From: Dyadobacter frigoris
Lineage (GTDB): Bacteria; Bacteroidota; Bacteroidia; Cytophagales; Spirosomataceae
Assembly (NCBI RefSeq): GCF_005280585.1
Contig: NZ_SZVO01000013.1
Span: 147,652 to 211,651, forward strand
Direction: 5' to 3'
DNA: 64,000 nucleotides
Shown here piece by piece: positions 35,370-44,456 of this stretch. Below the pieces are notes generated by a model that was not told the DNA's origin, made no database searches, and worked only from the letters and a program-made list of their open reading frames with translations. Position 1 is the stretch's first letter. The number at the start of each line of letters is the position of its first letter. The position numbers were made by a program, and so were the translations under genes.

Positions 35370-35933
35370 TTGAACGTTGAGTTGAAATTGTTAGAGTAAC
35401 CTGGATGAATGAATATATTCCAGGTTGGATAAGAATTTACCAGAATGACGGACCTATGCCATTGCTGGCAGTAGCTGAGTGAAGCCCAATATTTTATCAT
35501 AAAAAAAGCCGTATGCAATTTCTATTGTAAATAGTGGGGTGGTAAGAGGAAATTCACAAAAAGAATAGGCCTGAGGCGGCGCGGCGTTTACCTGGATACC
35601 ACGAAATGGGCAAGTCCTGTTGAAAGTCATCATGAATCGTTGAGAATAGAGGTTAATTAACCTAAAGGTACAAAAATACTGGCAGCTTTAAAGCTCCTTT
35701 GTAATGATTGTCAGAAAAACCTGCAAGAAGTTCTTGGGCGTAACCGATTCTTGCTACGAAAGCAAATAGGAGAAAACAAATGGTTTTGCCCTGTGCCAAA
35801 AAATGTGAAAGGTCATTCTATGTTCTGATGTTTCCATTAAAAACTGACCTTTTCTCAAATTTTAGAGTCTTTTGGCCGACACACCTAAAGTGCCCTGATC
35901 AGTGCAACCCCATTCAATTCAAGAATATCACAT
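35370..35933. other. Intergenic region between beta-helix gene and IS3 remnant
   Basis: About 560 bases with no supported gene. It includes the 12-base palindrome GGTTAATTAACC at 35651-35662. An open frame at 35780-36013 has no family resemblance and runs into the IS3 remnant antisense, so it is not called. Confidence 0.45.
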
Positions 35934-36165
35934 TCACCGAAACATGTCCGTATAGTGCCCGGAAGGCAATAATATTCCTCCGCTACTGGCATAATAATGG
36001 TCATCCAGATTAAAAACGCCGTTACGAACTTTTTCTCTTTCTTTGTTTTTTGCTTGCCTTTCGAACTCGTCAGGAGTCAAGCCACCAAGTGAACTATGCA
36101 GACGAAAAGAGTTGTATTCATTTCGCCAAATTTCAATCTTTTGTTGAGCGTACTCTGAAAAAAGG
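35934..36165 (-). pseudogene. IS3-family transposase (OrfB) C-terminal remnant
   Basis: The frame encodes IEIWRNEYNSFRLHSSLGG, followed by LTPDEFERQAK, the C-terminal end of an IS3-type DDE transposase; everything N-terminal of this, including the catalytic DDE residues, is absent. Upstream it is joined directly to a broken ceramidase gene, so insertion and later deletion removed the rest of both. The last residues after KNKEREK read through into flanking sequence. Confidence 0.8.
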
Positions 36166-36532
36166 CACATGCAGTTCCGCCGGAATGGGTATGGGTAGCC
36201 GATATCAGCATGTTTGACACAGGGATCTTTGTTATCTCGCTGGCTCTGCGCTTAGCTCCGTCGATGATCTCACGAGATACCATGCAAAGATCCGAAACCA
36301 CGATGGCGAGCTTTGTCTGGCTGTCGTCGAGCACAATACCGCGCGCAATGATTTCGTTATGGATACCTTGTATCGTAACATCCTGGAAATTGCTATTGTT
36401 TGAAAGTTCCGATCTTTGGCGAAATAATGCTCGTGGCTGCCCCGGCGCGAAAAATTTTCTCCGCCGGTGCCTTCTGGCGTGCAGCGCCGCCTTGCAAAGC
36501 AGGAAAATCACTGTCAAATACACATTTTTCAT
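36166..36532 (-). pseudogene. Neutral ceramidase-like gene, N-terminal fragment, frameshifted
   Basis: After a signal-peptide-like start (MKNVYLTVIFLL), the ceramidase N-terminal motif FRAGAATSIISPKIGT is found in a different frame (about 36400-36470) from the following part (IHNEIIARGIVLDDSQTK to ISATHTHSGG). At least two frameshifts are therefore needed to read the protein. The HTHSGG segment is the zinc-site/active-site region of neutral/alkaline ceramidases. The gene stops at the junction with the IS3 remnant, so the product cannot be functional. Confidence 0.75.
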
Positions 36533-36610
36533 AAATATTTACAGGTTTAGGAATATGCCCGCAGGTTGTTTAAAGACGGGATAAGATAATCAGAATGGGT
36601 TCATTTCAAT

Positions 36611-36772
36611 TTAAAAAAATATGACCAGCTCTGCTATGATCTTGCGGGAAGCCTCCGTCTCGAGGCGGTTCGTATTGAGCGCGGTTTCATACCCGCCCAG
36701 TTTATGCTGCTCCGGAGTAGACAGATAGCTATAACCCCATTGCCCGGTGTACTTTATATGCGAGTCGGCGAG
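36611..36772 (-). pseudogene. Ceramidase-like C-terminal fragment
   Basis: An open frame of 53 codons ending at TAA 36611-36613 reads GYSYLSTPEQHKLGGYET, then LNTNRLETEASRKIIAELV. This is the characteristic end of neutral ceramidase-like proteins (G-Y-x-x-x-P-T-P-E-Q-x-x-x-G-G-Y-E-T). No start and no N-terminal part are present; a stop lies just upstream. Because this C-terminal piece precedes the N-terminal fragment in the direction of transcription, they come from two copies or from a rearrangement. Confidence 0.7.
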
Positions 36773-36796
36773 TCACTACCAGGCACTTGGTGAATT

Positions 36797-37804
36797 TTAC
36801 TGATCATGTAAATTTAAACTTGGCGCATCAACTTCATTTCTGAGTTTCTGTTTCACTACATCATGGGGATATTTCAAAGCGAGGTTCCGGATTTCATAAC
36901 TGAACTCGGTAAAGGTTTCCTCCCAAAGCCTGACTTCTTCGGCAGTATACTCATAAAATCCATGTGCATTGGCAATGCCATTTCCTCCTGAATTTACGAT
37001 ATCGTCTATCAGCTTGGGTACATGCGTACTATTATTGAGTGTTGGCAACAAATCTTTCATTACCGTGTGATAAGCCGCAACACCAGTGAGATCCATCCAG
37101 CGGAACACGCCCATGAATGTCATAAAATAACCAGCATTGTTACGGCATGACCGGTCCACATCTTCAACCGATGCATATCCGTTTTCCACAAGGCTGATCG
37201 CCTCGCGGTAAATCGCGTACATCAGCCGGTTGGTAATAAAACCCGGAATATCCTTCCTCACCAATATCGGCTCTTTATGCCATAAGTGCGAAAGCTGATA
37301 CAGGTATTCGCCGCCGAATTTGTCACTATCATCCCCGCAAATGATTTCCAGAAAGCGCGTGGTATGCGCAGGTTCGGCCCAATGCAATCCAAAAAACCGC
37401 TCGGGGTGAATGGTTAGCTTTTGAAGCGTACTGATCGGAATTGCCGAAGTATTGCTGGCCAGCAAGGCATCGGAGGCAATGACTTCCTCCACTTTTTTGA
37501 AGACCGATCCTTTAATGGCAATGTTCTCAATGGTGCATTCGATGACCAGTTTACAATTGCGCAGCTCCGCATATTCTTCGGTAATGGTTAACTGGCTTAA
37601 ATAAAGTTCAGGATTATTTTCGATCAAACCATTTTCAAAAGAGTGCTTCAAATGGTTCCGGATCCTTCCGTCTGCATGGATTAAGTCACTGTTTATGGGG
37701 GCAACTGCGACCACCGGGTGACCGGCAATCAGTAAACATGTTGTAATGCTGCAGCCCATCAGCCCGAGGCCTACAACACCTATTGAAATTTCTTGTGGGT
37801 CCAT
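36797..37804 (-). CDS. 3-hydroxyacyl-CoA dehydrogenase-family oxidoreductase
   Basis: A 335-residue NAD-dependent dehydrogenase. The Rossmann fingerprint IGVVGLGLMGCSIT lies at about 7-20, the IECTIEN segment near 90, the SNTSAIPIS motif near 115-125 and the catalytic-histidine region FFGLHWAEPA near 138-147, where the family has G-x-H-F-x-x-P; the helical C-terminal domain follows. In this sugar locus it may act on a hydroxy acid such as L-gulonate (the lambda-crystallin branch of the family does so) rather than on an acyl-CoA. It is the last intact gene of the operon, 6 bases after the Gfo/Idh gene. Confidence 0.85.
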   Translation of the reverse strand: MDPQEISIGVVGLGLMGCSITTCLLIAGHPVVAVAPINSDLIHADGRIRNHLKHSFENGLIENNPELYLSQLTITEEYAELRNCKLVIECTIENIAIKGSVFKKVEEVIASDALLASNTSAIPISTLQKLTIHPERFFGLHWAEPAHTTRFLEIICGDDSDKFGGEYLYQLSHLWHKEPILVRKDIPGFITNRLMYAIYREAISLVENGYASVEDVDRSCRNNAGYFMTFMGVFRWMDLTGVAAYHTVMKDLLPTLNNSTHVPKLIDDIVNSGGNGIANAHGFYEYTAEEVRLWEETFTEFSYEIRNLALKYPHDVVKQKLRNEVDAPSLNLHDQ

Positions 37805-37810
37805 TATTAT

Positions 37811-38896
37811 TTACATTAAGGTTATCACCTGGCCCGTCCGCACCGACTCATCGCACGCGAATGCAATTCGAAGACTATTTACGGCGTCTTCCATATGGTC
37901 GGTCAGGTCTATATTGTACTCGATTGAGCTAATGAAGTACCGCTGTTCCCTGTTACAGAGTTCCTGATGGTCGGGCTCGTCCTGCAGATTGACCCACAGA
38001 TCTTCCTTAGCAAAATTCTCATTCGCGTCCAGTTCGGAATAATGGATACGGATAGATTCTGTTTTGGTATGGGCTTCAATGGAAGACGATTTGCCCTCGC
38101 CGCCCGCTTCCTTGGCCACGATGGATACCGATCCTTTTGGTCCAAAAACATCCTTTACAAAAAAGGCTGTTTCACTCACCATAGGCCCCCATCCTGCTTC
38201 GTACCAGCCTACCGATCCATCCTCAAAACGGATCTGGAGCTGGCCGTAATTGTAATTACCAGCCGGTATTTCTTCTGTAAGCCTCGCGCCTATTGCATAC
38301 ACCTGTGTAGGTCGGGAACGTGTCATCTGGCACATCACATCAATGTAGTGAACCCCGCAATCCACGATCGGGCTCAGGCTTGCCATCAGGTTCCGGTGTA
38401 AAGTCCACATACTTCCCTGGCTCTGCTGGTTCAGGTTCATGCGCATTACCAGTGGTTTTCCAAGGTCGTGCGACAGGCTTACAAATTTCTCCCACGAAGG
38501 ATGATGCCGTAAAATATAACCCACCACCAGTTTCTTGTCCGCCTTGTTTGCAGCTGCTACCACGCGTTCAGCACCAGCCACCGAATCAGCAACCGGCTTT
38601 TCGATAAATACATGGCACCCTTTTTCAAGAGCGGCTACGGCAAACTTTTCATGTGTATCGGGGTAAGTTGAAATACATACTGCGTCTGGCTTTGTAGCGT
38701 CGAGTGCTTCTTCATAATTGCTGAAAAGCGCAAATCCGCCGCCCAGCTTCTCGTTCAGAACTTCCTTGCTTTTTCCGGTGGAGACAATCCCACATATTTC
38801 AAAACCGCTGAGGGTATGGTAGGCGGCGGCATGGGAAGCCCCCATGTTACCGCACCCAACAACCAGAACTCTTAAAGACTTTTTTTGATCTGACAT
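37811..38896 (-). CDS. Gfo/Idh/MocA-family sugar oxidoreductase
   Basis: A 361-residue NAD(P)-dependent oxidoreductase without a signal peptide. The N-terminal Rossmann domain has LVVGCGNMGASHAAAY (about 11-26) and the family's EKP motif in VFIEKPVADS (about 97-106); the C-terminal alpha/beta domain with a large sheet follows. Family members oxidise or reduce sugar hydroxyls, including C3 of glycosides. Lying next to a DUF1080 protein, it fits a 3-keto-glycoside route. It is 47 bases after the DUF1080 gene. Confidence 0.88.
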   Translation of the reverse strand: MSDQKKSLRVLVVGCGNMGASHAAAYHTLSGFEICGIVSTGKSKEVLNEKLGGGFALFSNYEEALDATKPDAVCISTYPDTHEKFAVAALEKGCHVFIEKPVADSVAGAERVVAAANKADKKLVVGYILRHHPSWEKFVSLSHDLGKPLVMRMNLNQQSQGSMWTLHRNLMASLSPIVDCGVHYIDVMCQMTRSRPTQVYAIGARLTEEIPAGNYNYGQLQIRFEDGSVGWYEAGWGPMVSETAFFVKDVFGPKGSVSIVAKEAGGEGKSSSIEAHTKTESIRIHYSELDANENFAKEDLWVNLQDEPDHQELCNREQRYFISSIEYNIDLTDHMEDAVNSLRIAFACDESVRTGQVITLM

Positions 38897-38943
38897 AGTA
38901 TTAAGGATTTAGGAAAAGTTGAAAATTAAAGCTTAACTAAAAC

Positions 38944-39741
38944 TTACTTCAGCGGTTTCAGCACCACTTTTCTGACAAACATTTCGGCCCCTTCCGACTG
39001 GATCTGGATGCGTCCTTTCGTGGGCTTGACCTGGGTAGCCTGATTGACCAGGGTCCCGTTGAGGTAAATGGAGATCTGATCTCCGTCAGCAATACATTCC
39101 ATGGTGTTCCATTCGCCCACCGGTTTTTCTACCTCCTTCGCGCCTCTGAACCCTTTCACATCTTTCCAGGACGGGTCCCTGTTAAACCAGTCGATCCGGC
39201 CGGTGTTGATGGTAAGCGGCGTACCTCCTGGCTGAAACACATTGCCGCCGCCCTCTTTTTTGGGAGCCACGGTTGCGGTCAGGGCATATTTGTCGCTTCC
39301 ATCGCCCACAACCAAAAAATCACCGGTACCCCCCTCAATAACCTGGCATTCAATAGAATACATCCAGATCCCGTGATAGCCGCCATCAGGACCTGTGGAG
39401 TGCAAAAGCACTCCGTTGTCCCTGGCACGGCCCTCCCTTGGGGCATAGGTTTTGTCCCCCCATATAAACTCGACGGTCAGCTTGTAGTTTTCGAATTCTT
39501 CATTCGTGACGATACTTCCATACTCCTCACCGGAGATGTGGATCAACCCTTTTTCTACTGAAAATACATTTTTTACATCCTTATCTTTCCCCCGGTCCTG
39601 TACGAATTTGTACCAGCCATCCAGGTTTTTTCCATTGAAAAGCTTGACGGACTTAGGCTTCGACTGTGCAGTACTTTTTTCTGAAACAAGCAGCAGACAG
39701 ACCAAAAAGGGAACGAAGAGCGCATTTATCTTCATTTTCAT
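38944..39741 (-). CDS. DUF1080 (3-keto-disaccharide hydrolase/lyase) protein, copy 1
   Basis: A 265-residue exported protein: signal peptide (about 1-25), then one concanavalin-like jelly-roll domain of the DUF1080 family. Landmarks are FNGKNLDGWYKF, the IHISGEEYGSIVT strand, NGVLLHSTGPDGGYHGIWM and the final GRIQIQSEGAEMFVRKV. Members of this family cleave 3-keto-glycosides. The same protein occurs again at 60275. It lies 27 bases downstream of the HEAT/heme gene, and both pairs keep this order. Confidence 0.9.
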   Translation of the reverse strand: MKMKINALFVPFLVCLLLVSEKSTAQSKPKSVKLFNGKNLDGWYKFVQDRGKDKDVKNVFSVEKGLIHISGEEYGSIVTNEEFENYKLTVEFIWGDKTYAPREGRARDNGVLLHSTGPDGGYHGIWMYSIECQVIEGGTGDFLVVGDGSDKYALTATVAPKKEGGGNVFQPGGTPLTINTGRIDWFNRDPSWKDVKGFRGAKEVEKPVGEWNTMECIADGDQISIYLNGTLVNQATQVKPTKGRIQIQSEGAEMFVRKVVLKPLK

Positions 39742-39768
39742 ACAATTTTCATTTAGAGAATTTCCTGA

Positions 39769-42700
39769 TTACTTCTTTTCCCGTGCTTCAATCATCCTTT
39801 CCAGGCGGTAAGGAAGTGCTTCCAAAAACGCGGTAAGACTTGCCATTTCCGTGTTTGTAAGTTGCTGATCCAATCCGGGTGGCATCATGGACAAGGTTTG
39901 CGGATCAATGGAAACGATCTCCGTCCGGGGGATTCGCAGACCGGGTACGGGACCTACTTCGATGACAATCGCCTCGGGAAGCTGCTCTTTGATAACGCCG
40001 GTATAAGAAGTGGTTTTGGTCACAATCCGGAATGTTTCATATTCCCTGGCGAAGCTTGCACTTGGATACAGAACCGCTTCAAGAATATCATGTTTGGACC
40101 TGATCTCTCCAATATTGGTAAGGTCCGGGCCGAAACGTCCTCCCTCAGAACCCACTGAATGACACAGATAGCAAGATGCCTTACCATAAAACAGCTTCCG
40201 GCCTTCGCCTACATCTCCGCCTTTGAGGCGCGCTTCCATCTCCTGCAAATGAGATAACCGCTCGGCATGCTGTGCTTTTAGTTTGACAAGTAACGGTGCC
40301 GCCATCTCATTAACGGAAGGCGGAAAGCTTTTTAGCAGTCTTTGAAAATCCGGCTCCGACAAATTGTCAAGGCCGCCTGAACCTGATTGGATACCTGCAA
40401 TCAGTTCTTTACCAACCAGTTCATTGCTGTTTCCTTCGAATGCTTCCATAAGGGAAGGCAACAGAAAAAGATCGGTTTTACCAATATGTTCCCGGGCAAT
40501 AACCAGCAACTGATCGTTGTTAAGCTCGGCGTGGTTCAGTAAACGCACCGCAAGCTGCCGCACGGGAGACTCATTTTCCTTGCCAATGTATTTCAGCAAC
40601 ATCTGAAACTCGGTGTCGGAAAGTTCAGGCGCCGACATAATCCGTGCACTCAGCGCTTTCAAACGAAAATCAACCGAAGTTTTTTCTTCCCTGATAATCT
40701 TGTTCAGACTGGGGTTCATTGCTTTAATCCTGCGGGATTCGATCAGTCCCAATATCTGGGAACGTACCCGGGCATCTTCACTGCGAAGTTGTTTGCCGAT
40801 CTCGTTAACCCATGGGCCAGGCAATTCCTTTAATGAGGACTTTGATATAACGTTGAGCATCAATAGTTTCCTGTCGGGACTGGCGGCAGGGTTACCCAGC
40901 TGGCCAGCCACAAAATTCTGTACTGCCGGTTCATGCATGAAGGTGAGCATCAAATCGCTGATCGCGCTGGCATCCGGGTCAGAAAGCTTGCCATCACCCA
41001 AGCTTTTTTCAAGAAAGCTAACAACGATGTCCGTCCATTCCGGATGGTGGGATGCGATCCATACGGCCGTACTTCTGAGTTCAGGATCTTTGCTGGCAAG
41101 TACTGGAGCAAGGTCCCTTTTCTGAAGCGGGGCGCCGTCCATCTGGTCTAATGCCGTAAGCGCGGCCACACGGATCTGAGTGGAAGGATTTTTAAGCGCC
41201 TTAACCAGAGGTGCTGTCGTTTTCAGCAGGATCAGTGAATAGACAATGGCGTGTTTTACAAAACGGTCGCTGTTATCGGCAGCGCCGTTCAGCAAAGCAG
41301 GCACGGCGCGTACATCCCCTATTTGCCCCAACGCGGTAGCAGCCTGCCGACGTACCGGCGGGACATCTTTTTGAACCAACTGCATCAGCTTATCTACTGA
41401 TTTAGAGTCCCTTGCCAAACCGATCGCTCTTGCGGAAGCGGTACGTACCACACTGCTTTTGTCGTTCAATCCATTACGGACACCAACCAATGCATCAGTT
41501 GTGTTGATCCTTGATAAAACAAAAATAGCGGCAGCACGGATGTTGTCATCTTTAATAGCCGGCAATGCGCTCAAAACCGGTGCGACGGCTACATTTCCAC
41601 GCGCCACCAATTGTTCGGCAGCATTGTCAGCAACAAAAGGCCGTGAATCCGACAGGTATTTCAGCAGGGCTGCTGGCGTCTGTTTTTCAAGGTCCAGCTT
41701 ATTCCCCCACGGATCAGTCACCTTGGCAGCACCTGTCTTGCGGATTCTGTAAATACCTCCTTTTACGTCCGGTTTTGCTACCCTGGATAGTGGGCAGCCT
41801 TCAATGAACCAACCTCCTGTAATAACTACCAGCATACTCCCGTCGGCATCCTGCAGAACATCGGTAGGATGCGAATCCGAACTGATGGATTTCATAAAGA
41901 CCTCATCATCGGTTTTGTATGTTGCCCCTTCTGCCGAAACGATATGGCGCATCACACGGCCGGTATTGAATTCTGCGTGGAAAAGATCCCCGTTGTATTC
42001 AGGGCCAAAATTTGGTCCGCGGTAACGCATCAGCCCTGACGGAGCAACCCGCGCCATTTTGGTCATGACCGGCATAAGATCTCCGGTCATCTTCAATTTA
42101 TCCTCTTCTATCGCCGGATTGGGCTTAGGATAGGTACCTCCCTCAACCCAATGCATTAATGCATCGCGCTGGCCATCCTGCGGATCGATGAAGTAGGTCA
42201 TGGTACCGATCGTTTCTCCCGAAGGCATAAAGGCGATTTCAATGGAGTTGTCGAACCCGCCACCGGCCATTGGTTCCAAGCCGGTCCCGTCGGGACGACA
42301 GCGCCAGGTCCGGGCAGTTTTGCCTTTCAAAACCTTATTTTCCTTGGTGGTAATGTTAAATCCTCGTCGGGCGTCGGTAATGTACATCCATCCGTCCGGC
42401 CCGAAGAATGGTCCTCCCAGCGTTGCGCCGTTCGAGTTTAATGTCCAGCCGGTCATAATAACCTCCCTTATATCCGAAGTTCCATCGCCGTTGGTGTCGG
42501 TGTAACGTACCAGGTTTGGAGATTCGGTCACATACAAGCTACCCTGGTAAAACACCCCGCCTTTGGGAAACGGAATATTTTTTGCGAAAATCTGGTTCTT
42601 CTCGAAATTACCATCGCCGTCCACATCTTCCAGCAGACGGACATGATAGGACGGCTCCGCCAGCATTTTTGGTGTACCCATGATATTGGGTTCTGTGGAC

Positions 42701-42954
42701 TCAAAGACGAATAACCGGCCTTTGCCATCAAAACTTGCGAACATCGGGTAAGAAAGTGACTCGGAAGCCACGACACTTTCGATCGTGAAACCTTCTGGCA
42801 CCAGGAGCCCCGTAGCTTCCTGGGGACGTTTGTCGGTTAAACCAAAAGAAAAAACACCCACTAAAGACAGCACGGCGAGCCGCACTATCCTTTTGGTTAA
42901 ATAACGATTACTTCTTGATACTAATTGATTCATGCCTTGCAATTTCATTAACAT
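39769..42954 (-). CDS. HEAT-repeat, c-type heme PVC-type dehydrogenase-like protein, copy 1
   Basis: A 1061-residue exported protein (signal/anchor near 25-42). The N-terminal part (about 50-405) is a beta-propeller of the membrane-bound-dehydrogenase/PVC type (GKGRLFVFE, DVDGDGNFEKNQIFA, FFGPDGWMYITDARRG). The middle (about 420-900) is made of HEAT repeats (for example VRRQAATALGQIGDVRAVPAL), and the C-terminus (about 905-1055) carries a cytochrome-c domain with the heme motif CYLCH (about 926-930) and a later M-M-P-P-G that may give the methionine ligand. It could pass electrons from periplasmic sugar oxidation. It is 37 bases after susD. Confidence 0.88.
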   Translation of the reverse strand: MLMKLQGMNQLVSRSNRYLTKRIVRLAVLSLVGVFSFGLTDKRPQEATGLLVPEGFTIESVVASESLSYPMFASFDGKGRLFVFESTEPNIMGTPKMLAEPSYHVRLLEDVDGDGNFEKNQIFAKNIPFPKGGVFYQGSLYVTESPNLVRYTDTNGDGTSDIREVIMTGWTLNSNGATLGGPFFGPDGWMYITDARRGFNITTKENKVLKGKTARTWRCRPDGTGLEPMAGGGFDNSIEIAFMPSGETIGTMTYFIDPQDGQRDALMHWVEGGTYPKPNPAIEEDKLKMTGDLMPVMTKMARVAPSGLMRYRGPNFGPEYNGDLFHAEFNTGRVMRHIVSAEGATYKTDDEVFMKSISSDSHPTDVLQDADGSMLVVITGGWFIEGCPLSRVAKPDVKGGIYRIRKTGAAKVTDPWGNKLDLEKQTPAALLKYLSDSRPFVADNAAEQLVARGNVAVAPVLSALPAIKDDNIRAAAIFVLSRINTTDALVGVRNGLNDKSSVVRTASARAIGLARDSKSVDKLMQLVQKDVPPVRRQAATALGQIGDVRAVPALLNGAADNSDRFVKHAIVYSLILLKTTAPLVKALKNPSTQIRVAALTALDQMDGAPLQKRDLAPVLASKDPELRSTAVWIASHHPEWTDIVVSFLEKSLGDGKLSDPDASAISDLMLTFMHEPAVQNFVAGQLGNPAASPDRKLLMLNVISKSSLKELPGPWVNEIGKQLRSEDARVRSQILGLIESRRIKAMNPSLNKIIREEKTSVDFRLKALSARIMSAPELSDTEFQMLLKYIGKENESPVRQLAVRLLNHAELNNDQLLVIAREHIGKTDLFLLPSLMEAFEGNSNELVGKELIAGIQSGSGGLDNLSEPDFQRLLKSFPPSVNEMAAPLLVKLKAQHAERLSHLQEMEARLKGGDVGEGRKLFYGKASCYLCHSVGSEGGRFGPDLTNIGEIRSKHDILEAVLYPSASFAREYETFRIVTKTTSYTGVIKEQLPEAIVIEVGPVPGLRIPRTEIVSIDPQTLSMMPPGLDQQLTNTEMASLTAFLEALPYRLERMIEAREKK

Positions 42955-42991
42955 AATACTGAATGGAAAATGTCAGGACCAGATCTGGCTA

Positions 42992-44446
42992 TCATGGGTT
43001 CTGGACCAGATTGTGATTGATATTAACCTCACGCTCAGGGATATAGTACACTACGCGCGGTGCATCAGGCTCTACCCGGAAATTGAAGTTGTCTGTACCG
43101 TGCATACCCGGATATGCTCTTACCAGAGGAAGATTGTTCCTGTATAAATCACCCGGACGATGGCCTTCATAGGCCAGTTCCAAACGGCGTTCTTCCAAAA
43201 CCACATTCAATACACTTCCGCGGCCGTTGAGCGCACCGACGGTGTAGAGCGCGCTGCCGGAAAGGCCTGCGCGGGTACGGATCAGGTTCACGTCGTCAAT
43301 AGCCAGCTGATTCTTACCGGTTTTGGTGTAAGCTTCTGCGCGGTTGAGATACATTTCTGCAAGACGAAGATAAACGGGAGAAGCCAGGTTGGCCGTTCCT
43401 TCCTGCCAGTTGAACTTATTGATAAAGTACTGGGGTGATGTGCCGCGGTACTGAAGCTTTCCGTCAATATAATGCGGCGTGATAAAATTCAGGCGCGCAT
43501 CCTGGGGGTTTTCGTTCAGCAGGTTCCAAAGTGCCTGCGAAGTATAATATTCGCCCCAGCCGGTCGACAGCGTTTCGGGATCATTGTAATATAAAGACCC
43601 GACCGCGTTTTTGTCTTTATTGTCGGCCAGCGTATGCCGGAAATTGAAAATCGTTTCAGGATTACTTTCCGGTACCAGCTTAGGCGACTCTTTGTACATC
43701 TCGGTGGTAGCCAGCTGGTAACGTTTCGAATCGATCACTTTGTTGGCATACAGGATGGCATTTTCATTGTCCTCCATATACAAATAGATCCTGGACAAAA
43801 GTGCGTCAACCACTTCTTTTGAAGCAAAATCCGCATTTTTCAACTCCTTCATCAGAGTACCAGCTTTCAGAAGGTCGGCAATGACAGCGGTATAAACTTC
43901 CTTCACTGTATTTCTTGCCGGGTACAAATCATCTTCAATGCCCAAAACGACCGGAACGCCCGGGTTTTCTCCTTTATTCTGTGGGTAAGGACGACCAAAC
44001 AACCGTACAAGGTTAAAATGTGCCATCGCCCGTAAATAAAGGTTCTCGCCTTTTAATTGATCCAGCGCATCCGATTCACCGTCAGCTATCTTGTTGATGA
44101 TCAGATTAGTAGAATAGATGAGCTTGTATGATTCCGCCCAGAAATTTGTGGTCGGATACATCGCAGGTATGTGCAGGTAGGATGCCCCCAGTGAAGCCTG
44201 GTCCCCATCCGCGCCACTTTGCACCACATTATCCCCCGGCCACTCATTCAGCGTCAGGTAATTCCTGGTATAGTCTTCCGTCACCAGCATCGCGTAGTTA
44301 CCATACGTGGCGATCTGAATATCAGCCGGGGTGGCCAGCGCAACTTCATTGGATTTACTGTCGTAGGGCTGCAACTCATTGTCACAGGAGGCCGTGAAGA
44401 TCAGCAATGCAAAAACTATATTTTTAAAAATGATATTTGATTTCAT
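42992..44446 (-). CDS. SusD/RagB-family nutrient-binding lipoprotein
   Basis: A 484-residue outer-membrane lipoprotein that forms the lid of the SusC channel. The signal peptide ends in a lipobox (FTASC, Cys at about 21); tetratricopeptide-like helices follow, and the typical C-terminal end contains YLRLAEMYLNRAEAY and EERRLELAYEGHRPGDLYR. Its partner susC lies 10 bases upstream. Ligand specificity cannot be read from sequence. Confidence 0.92.
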   Translation of the reverse strand: MKSNIIFKNIVFALLIFTASCDNELQPYDSKSNEVALATPADIQIATYGNYAMLVTEDYTRNYLTLNEWPGDNVVQSGADGDQASLGASYLHIPAMYPTTNFWAESYKLIYSTNLIINKIADGESDALDQLKGENLYLRAMAHFNLVRLFGRPYPQNKGENPGVPVVLGIEDDLYPARNTVKEVYTAVIADLLKAGTLMKELKNADFASKEVVDALLSRIYLYMEDNENAILYANKVIDSKRYQLATTEMYKESPKLVPESNPETIFNFRHTLADNKDKNAVGSLYYNDPETLSTGWGEYYTSQALWNLLNENPQDARLNFITPHYIDGKLQYRGTSPQYFINKFNWQEGTANLASPVYLRLAEMYLNRAEAYTKTGKNQLAIDDVNLIRTRAGLSGSALYTVGALNGRGSVLNVVLEERRLELAYEGHRPGDLYRNNLPLVRAYPGMHGTDNFNFRVEPDAPRVVYYIPEREVNINHNLVQNP

Positions 44447-44456
44447 GATTTCCTTT

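Noticed and set aside
35780..36013. 77-residue plus-strand frame between the beta-helix gene and the IS3 scar
   Set aside because: No recognisable motif, and its end is antisense to the transposase remnant.
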